From the NCBI GenBank assembly GCA_050011195.1, contig JBEKJO010000003.1, positions 30,603-94,602 of the forward strand: DNA of 64,000 nt, in the 5' to 3' direction. The notes under the pieces are model-generated. The model was not told the origin of the DNA. It searched no databases and worked only from the letters and a program-made list of their open reading frames with translations. This document shows positions 53,283 through 61,647 of the stretch, piece after piece (position 1 is the stretch's first letter; every line of letters starts with the position of its first letter). Origin of the DNA: PALSA-1440 sp050011195. GTDB taxonomy: Bacteria > Verrucomicrobiota > Verrucomicrobiia > Limisphaerales > UBA8199. The translations under genes and the position numbers were made by a program.

Positions 53283-54707
53283 TTAACCGCTGCCGCGCAC
53301 GAGGCGGACGTAGTTGTAGATGCGGATGACGTCGCCCTGCGGGCCGCGGCCATGCGGGAACATCGCGGGGTCGCCGGCCTTGGGGTCGCTGCGCTGAGCG
53401 CCGGCTCCGTGGACGTCAACGTAGTGGTAGTCGCCGGAATCTCCAGGTCGGGTGCCTTGTTCCTGCCGCCTGGCAGAATCCAGACCTCGTGGACCATCAG
53501 GACCGAAATCTGGCGGCCCGTCAGGACCAAAAGGTGGCGGTCCGTCCGGGCCGGGGCCGGGGCCACGTCCAAAACCGTCGCGCCGATCAGGCGGCCCGCC
53601 CGCCGGGCCGCGCGGGGACATCCAACCCGCCCCGCGTCCGAAGGCGACATACATCGCCGCGCTGCCGCCCAGGAACCCGGCGTGCGTCGTCGCCGACCAG
53701 TAGAACGGATAGTCGGCCTGGTGGGCTTCGTTCGTAATCGTGGTGCAGTGAAAGGCCGGATCAATGGCGGGCGAATGCGTTGTATCGGGCGACCGCGTGT
53801 AGTCCACGATGCTTTGCAATTCCTTCACGTTCGGCAGCCGCCAGTCATCGTGGCCGAGAAACTTCTCTGCGTTCTTCCGCTGCACCCACGCCAGCGCGTC
53901 CTGCCAGTTCATGCCTTTTCCACTGTCCGCTTTGGACCAGGTGAGGCCCGTGGCGCGGTCGGTGATAGTGCCGTCGCCGTTGTCGTGGAAGTCATTCCTT
54001 CCGTAGCTCGGGTTGCCGCGCACGCACAGCACGAAGAACGTTTTCTCCATGCCGCCGCCGGGCATTTGCAGGTCGTAGCCCTTGATGCGGCCATCGGCGA
54101 AGTTGACGCCGAAAAGTTTGTCGAATCCGCGCGGGCCTTTGCCGACATACTTGGTGCTCGACGCGAATTGCGAATCAATGACCCGCTCGCCGGCGCGCGT
54201 GTCGCCGTAGGCGAACTTGAAGAACTTCGTGTCGAGGTAGGGCGTGAGGCGTGAAGTGTCGAGGTTCATGGGGCCGCTGGGGTCGGTGCCGCGGGCGTCG
54301 AAGAGCGAATACAGCTCCTTGATGGACGGCAGGCGCCAGTCGTCGAAGCCGCCAAACTTCGCAGCGTTGAGCTTTGCGGGCAGCGCCTGAGCCTGGGCCA
54401 GCGTCAGCTTGTCGCGCCAGGTCAGCGAGCCGTCACCATCGGTGTCGGGGCTGCGCTGCCAAGTCAGGCCGGTGTTGTTGTCGTGGACGGTCAAGCCGTC
54501 GGCACTGAGGGTGTAGCTGGCCGGGTGGACTTGGAACTGGGCGTCCTGTCCGTAGAACGGCTGGCCGGGTTTCGGGGGGGCAATTTCGTCGCGGTTGTCA
54601 TAGCACCGAGTCTGGCCGGTATCGACGACGGTGTAGGGTTGGGCGGCGTGAAGCGCATGGGCTGACAAGCCGAGCGCCAGCGTCAGAATGATTGTTGACT
54701 TCTTCAT
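53283..54707 (-). CDS. Exported DUF1566 (Lcl C-terminal) domain protein
   Basis: The protein has 474 residues with a signal peptide (STIILTLALGLSAHALHA). Two DUF1566 domains are visible: the first (about 50-190) with GLTWQRSPDTDGDGSLTW and DDWRLPSIKELYSLFD, the second (about 220-474) with GLTWSKADSGKGMNWQDAL and DDWRLPNVKELQSIVDY. The second is interrupted by a Gly/Pro/Asp-rich stretch (about 365-430; repeats of FGPDGPP) before the domain resumes with DYHYVDVHGAGAQRSDPK. Role unknown; the domain is often found in surface or sugar-binding proteins. It lies 106 bp upstream of the WXG100-like operon on the same strand. Confidence 0.82.
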   Translation of the reverse strand: MKKSTIILTLALGLSAHALHAAQPYTVVDTGQTRCYDNRDEIAPPKPGQPFYGQDAQFQVHPASYTLSADGLTVHDNNTGLTWQRSPDTDGDGSLTWRDKLTLAQAQALPAKLNAAKFGGFDDWRLPSIKELYSLFDARGTDPSGPMNLDTSRLTPYLDTKFFKFAYGDTRAGERVIDSQFASSTKYVGKGPRGFDKLFGVNFADGRIKGYDLQMPGGGMEKTFFVLCVRGNPSYGRNDFHDNGDGTITDRATGLTWSKADSGKGMNWQDALAWVQRKNAEKFLGHDDWRLPNVKELQSIVDYTRSPDTTHSPAIDPAFHCTTITNEAHQADYPFYWSATTHAGFLGGSAAMYVAFGRGAGWMSPRGPAGGPPDRRDGFGRGPGPGPDGPPPFGPDGPPDFGPDGPRGLDSARRQEQGTRPGDSGDYHYVDVHGAGAQRSDPKAGDPAMFPHGRGPQGDVIRIYNYVRLVRGSG

Positions 54708-54832
54708 GGCGCCAATTTACACGAGTGAACCTTAAGAGAACATGAAGAAACCCCGAATAGAGGCGGCTTCCAGAAGGACGCAGGCAACTCCGGGGTGGTC
54801 ACGCCGGAGAGGATTCGCTTGTAATCCGGCAG

Positions 54833-55474
54833 TCAAGGTATTGCCAATCGGTTCGTGATGCCGACCACAGACGCCGATAGACGAAAGCTTGAGAACCCCG
54901 AAACGCTGCCATCCGCGAGAACTATGTTGCCTTGGCGGTTGTGAAGCTCAGAAGTCCAACCCACTGGTCTGTTGGGCATCAGGACTAGTATGCCCTGCAG
55001 GAGGGGCAACCCATTTGTGAGGTTGCGGTCACCGTATAAGAATAGGTCGGGGTAGCGCTCATCAACATCCAGGTTCACGAAGTAGCTGAGGTTCGTGTTC
55101 GAGAACCTAGGGCCGAAATCCTTCGCTGGCACACGGACATCGGCCGGGCAAACCAGGAGCTTCGGAGCGCCCAACTCATTGGACATGACTTGGAAGTATC
55201 GGAAGGCCTCCCCACTTGTGACGCGCCGAAGTGCTGCTTCCCGGTTCGTTGATGCCTGCGGAAATGATTCATCGCCACCGTTGATCGCGCGGGTTCTGGA
55301 AGCCAGGCCAAGTTGCTTCAGGTTGTCCACGCATTGCAGCCTCTTCGCCCTTACCCTCGCCTGCTGTATCGCTGGCAAGAACAGCGCGGCCATAATGGCG
55401 ATAACCGCAAGTACCAAGAGCAACTCAACGCGTGTGAATGCCTCTAGCGCCATGTAGTGAGACAGTTTCATCAT
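54833..55474 (-). CDS. Pseudopilin-like protein with type II prepilin N-terminus
   Basis: The protein has about 213 residues. The N-terminus ALEAFTRVELLLVLAVIAIMAALFLPAI is a prepilin cleavage/methylation motif with the usual Glu at position +5 (normally FTLIELL, here FTRVELL). The body has CVDNLKQLGLA and a C-terminal H-NRQGNIVLADGS, the H-x(n)-DG pattern common in Verrucomicrobiota and Planctomycetota pseudopilins (DUF1559 kind). ATG 55471 or 55474 is the likely start. It probably is assembled in a type II secretion-like pseudopilus. Confidence 0.82.
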   Translation of the reverse strand: MMKLSHYMALEAFTRVELLLVLAVIAIMAALFLPAIQQARVRAKRLQCVDNLKQLGLASRTRAINGGDESFPQASTNREAALRRVTSGEAFRYFQVMSNELGAPKLLVCPADVRVPAKDFGPRFSNTNLSYFVNLDVDERYPDLFLYGDRNLTNGLPLLQGILVLMPNRPVGWTSELHNRQGNIVLADGSVSGFSSFRLSASVVGITNRLAIP

Positions 55475-55590
55475 TAAATGCCCCAAGCAGCAATTATCAC
55501 CGCTGCCGCCAGCATTCAAGTGCCGAATTGGCAAGAGTAATCCAGCTTCGGGACCAGTTGCATAGCCCTCGGGCTTCGGATTTCACTCAT

Positions 55591-58500
55591 CTACTCCGCG
55601 CGCAGGGTGACGATGCCCCAGCCGGGCACTTCGACAGAAGGGCTGGCCTTTTCTCGCGGCTGCTCGCTCGTGTCACTCAGCCACACCTGCTGCGGCGCGG
55701 GGCTGGCCCAGGCGAGTTTCACCGTCTCGGTTCTCCCGGAAGCCCCGAATAGCCGCACGATCCACGCTTTGCCGTCGTCGCTGGGCTTGAAGGCCGTGAC
55801 CACCACCTTATCCGATGACAACTCGAAGCGCGGTTTCAAGGGCGCCGGACCCGACGCCGGGGCCACGATCAGCGGCTGCGAGCAGGCGACGCCGAACTTC
55901 GCCGCGTCTGCGGGCGCGAAGCCTTTGTGCGGGCGGATGGCAAAGCGGAACACGGTCGGGCCTTCCTGCTCAGCCCGGTAATTGGTGTGCCAGTGGTTGT
56001 TCATCACCCACGAGTAAATGGTCTGCGACGGTTGCAGGTGCTGAATCCACACCTCGGGGATGGTCTGCGAACCGATGAGATTGGCCGTGATGCCGCCGAC
56101 CTCCACCAGTGGCGCATCCACCGGCGACCAGGTCACGCCGAACCGCTCGTTGGAGATGTCCACCCACCGCTGGACGCTGAACCAGTTTTTGCACGCGGCG
56201 GGTATCTGGTCCAGCTCGGGCCGCACCGCCGCCCAGCCCGCATCCAGGCGCACCGTGCCGTCCGGGACGTTGAAGCCGAAGCCGAAATGAACGCCCTCCT
56301 TCGCGCGCACCGGCAGCTTGTCAACCGTGTTGATGATCTCCACCGAGTCCAGGCCATCCACCACCCGCACTTCGCGCAGCAGCCGTTTGCAGCCCGGCGC
56401 GTCGGATTCGATCAGCAGCGACGCCACCAACGGACCTTTCTCCTTCACGCTGATGCGGGGCGGACCGTTGCGCTGCAACCCCGTGAGGTCTGAGCCGGGA
56501 AGGTAGAAGTAATCGTTCAGGGCGGTGGCGGCTTTGGCATCCACTAGCTCGCGGTTCAGCGTGCGGCTGAAGAGGCTGACGATGCCGCCCGTGCGTTCGT
56601 CAATCTTCACCGTGAACTGCGGGTGCGACAGTGTGGCGCCCTCGGCCTTCACCGCGCCCGTTGCTGGCGCCGTCCCGGACTCTGGGCCATAACGCCTCCC
56701 CGAACATGGTGGCACCTTGCAAGCCAGAAAGACCAGTTCACCGCTGGAGAGGCGCTGCGAAGGGACGAGGTCGCCTTTATCGTCATGGACACGGTCGCAG
56801 GCAGCCGATTGCTCGCGGGGGAGCGTTACCAGCCCGGTACGCTGCCACGAGCAGGGGTTGAAGACATCCACGCTGCGACAGCCTGGGACGGATGGAGGCG
56901 GGGCAGGTTGGGGGACTGGCGGGGGGTGGGTGTTATCTTCCAGCGCCCGGGCGAGCAGGTCTCGCGATTGCTTATCGGCGTCGAGCGCGAAGGCCTGCTT
57001 CACCTTCCACTGGTCGCGCACGAACGCCAGGTCCGGCTGGGTGATGCTGTTGTGCGCGCCCCAAGTGTGTTCGCTGTACATTAGCACGTTGCGCCAGGCC
57101 CCCTGGAACGCGGTTGCCGGGAACGGCCCCGGGTTCCGCATGGCCCACAGCGTCTCGGCTTGCACCAGGCGCTCGGCGGAGGCGCGGTTCAGCGCCGTCT
57201 CCAGCGCCGACGAGGCCGCGCCGTCTTCCCAGTAGGGCGAGTAGTCGCCGCTGAACACCGGCAGCTTGTCGCCGCAGCGCCGCTCGAACTCGCGGAACGC
57301 CGCGGCGGTCGTGCTGATGATCAGCCGCGGCGAAACGTAGCGGGCGTTCCAGTCGCGCACCACGTCGGCGAGCTTCTCGTCGGGCGAGCCGTTGTCGCCA
57401 TGCACGTTCCAGCGCAGGTAGGTAATGTCGTAGGGATAGCCATTGGTCTCCAGCTCGACCAGGTAATCCGGGAGGTAGCGCGCCAGCGCCTCGCCGTCGC
57501 CAATGATATGGCCCAGGGCGTAGCCGCGCGACGGGCACCAGCACAGCACGCGTTGCCGGCCATCGGGGCCTTTCCACCAGAAGGGCTTGTTCTGCCATTC
57601 TTTCATCGTGCCGCCCATGCGGTCGAAGTAGTTCGGCGCAAAGGACAAATACTTCACGCCCGCCTGCGCCATAGCCGACACCAGGCCCCACGTGTAGCCG
57701 GGCACGTCGCTAATCATCGCCGATTCGATGGGCACGCCGCACTCCGCGGAAAGGCGCGTCGCGTAGCCCATGAAGTTCAGCAACTCCTCTGGCCGGCACA
57801 GGCCCGTGAGGATGTTGCAGTAGAACGCGTCCAGGCCGATCTGGCCGGACCTGACCGCCGCCATGAAGGCCGCGCGCTGCTCCGGCGTGGCGGCGCGCAG
57901 ATAATTATCAACGCACCAGAGCACTTCGACATTCCATTTGAAGCGCGCGCCTTCCGGGTAGTCGGCGGTGGCTTTGGCCAGCCGCAGCCCAGCCTCGATG
58001 TTGCTGTTCTGCTTCTTCTCCACGTCGGCCTGCAAGGCCGTGTAGCCAATGTCGTTGTGCGAGTGCGGCAGGAGGTAAATCTCCATTCGCCGGACCGGCT
58101 TGAGCGTCACCTCGCGGCTGGCCACCAGCAACCCGCCGGCCTCCACTTCGACCTTCACCGTCTTGTCGGTTTCCACCGCGGGGACCGACAGAGCGACGCT
58201 CTGGCTGCCGAATCTCAAAGCGACCGCCTTGCCCTGCGCCCCCGCCAGCCGCACCACCCCGGGCGCCGGTTCGGCATACGGATAATTGACCGTGACCTCC
58301 AGCGGCCTGACCAGCGCCGCGCCCTCCCGCTCCAGCAACTGCGGCGCCCGGCTTTCGACCGTGATGCCGCGGGGGAACGATTCCGTCTGCCCAGCGGTAT
58401 AGAAAGCGATCTCCGCCCCGCCAACCGTGCCAAGGCCCGCGCCCAACCCGGTGACCTGCCAGCGCACACGCCGGACGGTCACCGGCGCGGGCAGCGTCAG

Positions 58501-58911
58501 GAACGTCACCCCGCCCCGCCGGTTCACATGCTTGACCGGCACCCGGCTGGCGACCGCGCCGGAGTCATCCAGGAAGGTCAGTTCGGAGGAGGCGATCGTC
58601 GCCGGATCATTGCGGTCAACGTGGCGGAAAGCCGCCACGCGGGTCGCCGCGCCGAAGTCGAATTCGATGAAGGTGTTGGTGCCTTTGGCGTTCGAGGAAT
58701 ACTCGGTCTTGACTTTGCCGTCAATGATGTTGTCAACTTCATAGCGCCCGCCGGGGTAGGCCTCGGCGCTGGCGATAATCTTCGGCGCCGGCGCCTGCTC
58801 CAACCGGGTGAAACCGTTGGGCAGACCCGGCTCTCCCGCGCAAGCAAAACCGCGCAGCGCGACGAGACCGGTGACGATCAGTATCGGGAGACTCAGCAAT
58901 GGCTTTTGCAT
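55591..58911 (-). CDS. Exported GH38 alpha-mannosidase-like protein with discoidin-like domain
   Basis: The protein has 1106 residues from ATG 58911, with a signal peptide (LPILIVTGLVALRGFACA). An N-terminal F5/8-type-C-like domain (about 25-185) has GRYEVDNIIDGKVKTEYSS and FIEFDFGAATRVAAFRHVD. A linker beta domain follows. The GH38 catalytic part begins about 275: EIYLLPHSHNDIGY carries the zinc HxHxD-like ligands (about 283-288), and AMISDVPGYTWGL contains the probable nucleophile Asp (about 400). C-terminal GH38 beta domains follow, including VEIINTVDKLPVRAKEGVHFGFGFNVPDG. It should cleave alpha-mannose residues from extracellular glycans. It is not in an obvious operon. Confidence 0.85.
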   Translation of the reverse strand: MQKPLLSLPILIVTGLVALRGFACAGEPGLPNGFTRLEQAPAPKIIASAEAYPGGRYEVDNIIDGKVKTEYSSNAKGTNTFIEFDFGAATRVAAFRHVDRNDPATIASSELTFLDDSGAVASRVPVKHVNRRGGVTFLTLPAPVTVRRVRWQVTGLGAGLGTVGGAEIAFYTAGQTESFPRGITVESRAPQLLEREGAALVRPLEVTVNYPYAEPAPGVVRLAGAQGKAVALRFGSQSVALSVPAVETDKTVKVEVEAGGLLVASREVTLKPVRRMEIYLLPHSHNDIGYTALQADVEKKQNSNIEAGLRLAKATADYPEGARFKWNVEVLWCVDNYLRAATPEQRAAFMAAVRSGQIGLDAFYCNILTGLCRPEELLNFMGYATRLSAECGVPIESAMISDVPGYTWGLVSAMAQAGVKYLSFAPNYFDRMGGTMKEWQNKPFWWKGPDGRQRVLCWCPSRGYALGHIIGDGEALARYLPDYLVELETNGYPYDITYLRWNVHGDNGSPDEKLADVVRDWNARYVSPRLIISTTAAAFREFERRCGDKLPVFSGDYSPYWEDGAASSALETALNRASAERLVQAETLWAMRNPGPFPATAFQGAWRNVLMYSEHTWGAHNSITQPDLAFVRDQWKVKQAFALDADKQSRDLLARALEDNTHPPPVPQPAPPPSVPGCRSVDVFNPCSWQRTGLVTLPREQSAACDRVHDDKGDLVPSQRLSSGELVFLACKVPPCSGRRYGPESGTAPATGAVKAEGATLSHPQFTVKIDERTGGIVSLFSRTLNRELVDAKAATALNDYFYLPGSDLTGLQRNGPPRISVKEKGPLVASLLIESDAPGCKRLLREVRVVDGLDSVEIINTVDKLPVRAKEGVHFGFGFNVPDGTVRLDAGWAAVRPELDQIPAACKNWFSVQRWVDISNERFGVTWSPVDAPLVEVGGITANLIGSQTIPEVWIQHLQPSQTIYSWVMNNHWHTNYRAEQEGPTVFRFAIRPHKGFAPADAAKFGVACSQPLIVAPASGPAPLKPRFELSSDKVVVTAFKPSDDGKAWIVRLFGASGRTETVKLAWASPAPQQVWLSDTSEQPREKASPSVEVPGWGIVTLRAE

Positions 58912-59035
58912 GGGTTGTTCTTTACCGGCTGGCCCGGGGGCTGCGCGAGTCAATTCTGGCAATTCCGGCAAGGTGAGTCGCCCGCCAACGGCGGGGGCCG
59001 GGGCGCCGGTCTCCGATCCGCCGTGGCGCACAACT

Positions 59036-59154
59036 CAGGGCGGATTCAAGAATCCACAAGATTGTAGCCGCCGACGGCAGTCGGCGCACTTTTCCTCAGT
59101 CACGGAAATCAGCGCCGACTGCCGTCGGCGGCTACGGTTTCTTGAATCCACCCT
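59036..59154. mobile_element. Non-autonomous inverted-repeat element, family B, with 10-bp direct repeats
   Basis: The element is 119 bp. Its ends CAGGGCGGATTCAAGAA (59036-59052) and TTCTTGAATCCACCCT (59139-59154) are inverted repeats with one mismatch. Inside are perfect 24-bp inverted arms (59064-59087 and 59112-59135; core GCCGCCGACGGCAGTCGGCG), each arm itself partly palindromic. GCGCACAACT occurs immediately outside both ends (59026-59035 and 59155-59164), as expected for a target-site duplication. There is no coding capacity. Further copies lie at 61499-61526 (half) and 63904-64000. Confidence 0.85.
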
Positions 59155-59310
59155 GCGCACAACTGACGGACGGCCTTTTGAGGTTGCGTTTGGCCTGCCA
59201 ATAGCGCACATTGGCCTGACATTTATGTGACTTCCGCCCTTCCGGTTGTCGGGTAGTATATCGTTGCGGTAAGGGTTTGCCTGTTTTGCTTGAGAATGAG
59301 TGGTGAGAAC

Positions 59311-60165
59311 ATGAGGAATTCGACGAAACGCAGTTCAGCGTTCACGTTGATTGAACTGCTCGTCGTCGTTGCCATCATCGCGATCCTGGCGGCGCTGTTG
59401 TTGCCGGCTTTGGTGCGCGGCAAACTCAAGGCGCAGGGAATCCAGTGCATGAACAACCACCGCCAGCTCGGCATAGCCTGGCGCATGTACACCGAAGACA
59501 ATGCAGACGTGTTGCTCTTCTCCAGCGGCACCAGCACGAACTACGATCCCAACACCGCCGCCTGGTGCTCGGGCACCATGGATTTCAGTTCCAGCAACCC
59601 TTCCAATTGGGATCCGACCGTGGACATCATGAAGAGTCCGTTGTGGCCTTATTGCGGCAACAACCTGGCCATCTGGCGATGCCCGGCCGACAAGTCGTAT
59701 GTGGTGGTCGGGGGCGGGCAGAAGCTTCGGGTGCGCAGCATTTGCATGAACGTGTATCTGGGCGGTTTCAAAGGCGCTCCTTCCAACCTCCTGCCGATGG
59801 CCGGCGAAATCATCTATTTGAAGTATTCCCAACTCAGCCGACCCGGCGCCGACAGGATTTTCGTGTTCATCGACGAGCGCGAAGACGCCACCAGTTGGGC
59901 CAACTTCTACGTGGACATGGCCGGTTACTCGCCTTACAACCCGAACGCCTACATGTTGTACGACCTGCCGGCTTCCTATCACGGCAACGCCGGCGGGCTT
60001 TCCTTTGCGGATGGCCATGCCGAAATCCACCGCTGGCGGGATGGCCGCACCATGCCGCCGCTGGTCTCGCAGGGAGAAGTCTTTAACGGCGTCGCCGGGA
60101 TTGCCAGTCCCGGCAACGTGGACGTCGGGTGGCTGCAGGATCACTCGACGCGCCCGACCCAATAG
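59311..60165 (+). CDS. Pseudopilin-like protein (H-x(n)-DG family)
   Basis: The protein has about 284 residues. The N-terminus SSAFTLIELLVVVAIIAILAALLLPAL is a full prepilin motif with Glu at +5. CMNNHRQLGIAWRMYTEDN follows, and the C-terminal HGNAGGLSFADGHAEIHRW carries the H-x(n)-DG motif. ATG 59311 is preceded by GGTGAG at 5 bp; ATG 59296 is an alternative. Verrucomicrobiota carry many such genes scattered singly, as here. It is followed by htpX after 18 bp. Confidence 0.87.
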   Translation: MRNSTKRSSAFTLIELLVVVAIIAILAALLLPALVRGKLKAQGIQCMNNHRQLGIAWRMYTEDNADVLLFSSGTSTNYDPNTAAWCSGTMDFSSSNPSNWDPTVDIMKSPLWPYCGNNLAIWRCPADKSYVVVGGGQKLRVRSICMNVYLGGFKGAPSNLLPMAGEIIYLKYSQLSRPGADRIFVFIDEREDATSWANFYVDMAGYSPYNPNAYMLYDLPASYHGNAGGLSFADGHAEIHRWRDGRTMPPLVSQGEVFNGVAGIASPGNVDVGWLQDHSTRPTQ

Positions 60166-60183
60166 GCAAAGCAATTGACGGTT

Positions 60184-61104
60184 ATGAACATAGCGCAGAT
60201 TTCAAAACGCATCTTTTTGCTGGTATTGGTCAACATCCTGGTGATGACCACCATCACCCTGGTGCTGGGCCTGCTTCGTGTGGGGCATTACTTCCCCCAA
60301 GGCGGCCTGGCGGGGCTGGCCGTCTTCTGCCTCGTTTGGGGTTTTGGCGGCGCCTTCATCTCCCTGGGGCTTTCACGCGTCATGGCCAAGTGGATGATGG
60401 GCGTCCGGGTGATCCCGCCGAATACCACCGACCCCGCCTTGCAAGAGTTGGTGGAGACCGTCCACACGCTCGCCCGCAACGCCGGCCTCCCCAAACTGCC
60501 CCAAGTCGGCCTCTACGAATCCGATGAAGTCAACGCCTTTGCGACCGGCCCCACCAGGTCCCGTGCCCTGGTGGCCGTCTCGACCGGCCTGCTCCAACGC
60601 ATGGGCAGCCGCGAAATCAGCGGCGTCCTCGGCCACGAAGTCACCCACATTGCCAATGGCGACATGGTCACCATGACCCTCCTCCAGGGCGTCATCAACG
60701 CCTTTGTCATGTTCCTGTCGCGCGTGCTGGCGTTCGTCGTCAGCCAGGCCCTGCGCTCCCGGAACGACCGCGACAGCGGCGGCTGGCTCCAATTCCTCTT
60801 CGTCATTCTGTTTCAAATCGTCTTCTCGATTCTCGGGTCGCTGGTGGTGTGCTGGTTCTCCCGCTGGCGCGAGTTCCGCGCCGATGCCGGCGGCGCCCGC
60901 CTCGCCGGACGCGAGAACATGATTAACGCCCTGCGCGCTTTGCGCCGGCTCCACGACCCCGAAGTCGCCGCCGCCGAGGCCCAACGCGCCCAGGCCTTCC
61001 AGTCCCTGAAAATCTCCGGCCAGCCCAGCGGCTGGCTGGCGCTGCTCGCCACCCATCCGCCCCTCGAGCAACGCATCGCCCGCCTCGAACAAGGCGCCTT
61101 TTAA
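60184..61104 (+). CDS. htpX: Membrane zinc metalloprotease HtpX (M48)
   Basis: This 306-residue inner-membrane protease degrades damaged membrane proteins. It has two N-terminal helices (about 8-30 and 36-58), the zinc site HEVTH (about 151-155, in VLGHEVTHIANGD), two further helices and the third ligand region EFRADAGGARLAGRENMINALRAL. The C-terminus LLATHPPLEQRIARLE is typical. Length is standard. Confidence 0.96.
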   Translation: MNIAQISKRIFLLVLVNILVMTTITLVLGLLRVGHYFPQGGLAGLAVFCLVWGFGGAFISLGLSRVMAKWMMGVRVIPPNTTDPALQELVETVHTLARNAGLPKLPQVGLYESDEVNAFATGPTRSRALVAVSTGLLQRMGSREISGVLGHEVTHIANGDMVTMTLLQGVINAFVMFLSRVLAFVVSQALRSRNDRDSGGWLQFLFVILFQIVFSILGSLVVCWFSRWREFRADAGGARLAGRENMINALRALRRLHDPEVAAAEAQRAQAFQSLKISGQPSGWLALLATHPPLEQRIARLEQGAF

Positions 61105-61124
61105 CCACAACTGACAAAAAGCTT

Positions 61125-61466
61125 ATGAGAACGACAAATTGGATGATGATGTTCCTGCTGGGCGGCGCGCTCGCCCTGACGGGGTGCGGCAAGCCAAAAC
61201 CCCCGGCGCCCCCGGTCCAGCAGGGAGTAACCATTGATGTGCCGAAGCTCAGGGCGGCGTTCTCCACCGCCAGCCCTGAAGTCCAGGCCAGCGTGGTCGA
61301 GGCGAGCAGTCTTATCCGTTACGGGGACTATTCGGCCGCCCTGACGGCGCTGGCTAAGGTCACCAACAACCCCAGCCTCACCGAGCCCCAGAAAGCCATC
61401 GTTGCCCAGGTGACCGACCAGATCAACCAGGCGGCCAGCAAGGCCCCCGCCCCGCCCGCTCAGTAG
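61125..61466 (+). CDS. Small lipoprotein of unknown function
   Basis: This 113-residue protein has a lipoprotein signal peptide: MMMFLLGGALALTGCGKP, with lipobox LTGC at about 17-20. A Pro-rich stretch follows and then two or three helices (PKLRAAFSTASPEVQASVVEASSLI, YSAALTALAKV) that could form one TPR-like hairpin. Inferred to be anchored to a membrane in the periplasm. It lies 20 bp after htpX and may be cotranscribed. Confidence 0.75.
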   Translation: MRTTNWMMMFLLGGALALTGCGKPKPPAPPVQQGVTIDVPKLRAAFSTASPEVQASVVEASSLIRYGDYSAALTALAKVTNNPSLTEPQKAIVAQVTDQINQAASKAPAPPAQ

Positions 61467-61498
61467 TGGCGGAGCTTAGCCGGGAGATTTTATAGTGT

Positions 61499-61526
61499 GT
61501 AGCCGCCGACGGCAGTCGGCGCTGAT
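61499..61526. repeat. Half copy of inverted-repeat element family B
   Basis: One arm of the family B element (GTAGCCGCCGACGGCAGTCG and the bases that follow) is present with the adjoining TGAT, but the loop and the second arm are missing. It probably remains after deletion of the rest. Confidence 0.75.
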
Positions 61527-61647
61527 ATGCCTCAAATGCAGCGCCAACTGCTGCTGCGATGCCGGCTTGCTCCGCCGGTTCCTGTTTCCGGCGTGAACTT
61601 CAGCCGGGGCGGGCGCCGTCCCCGATTCCAACGGCGCCGCCCGTCAA

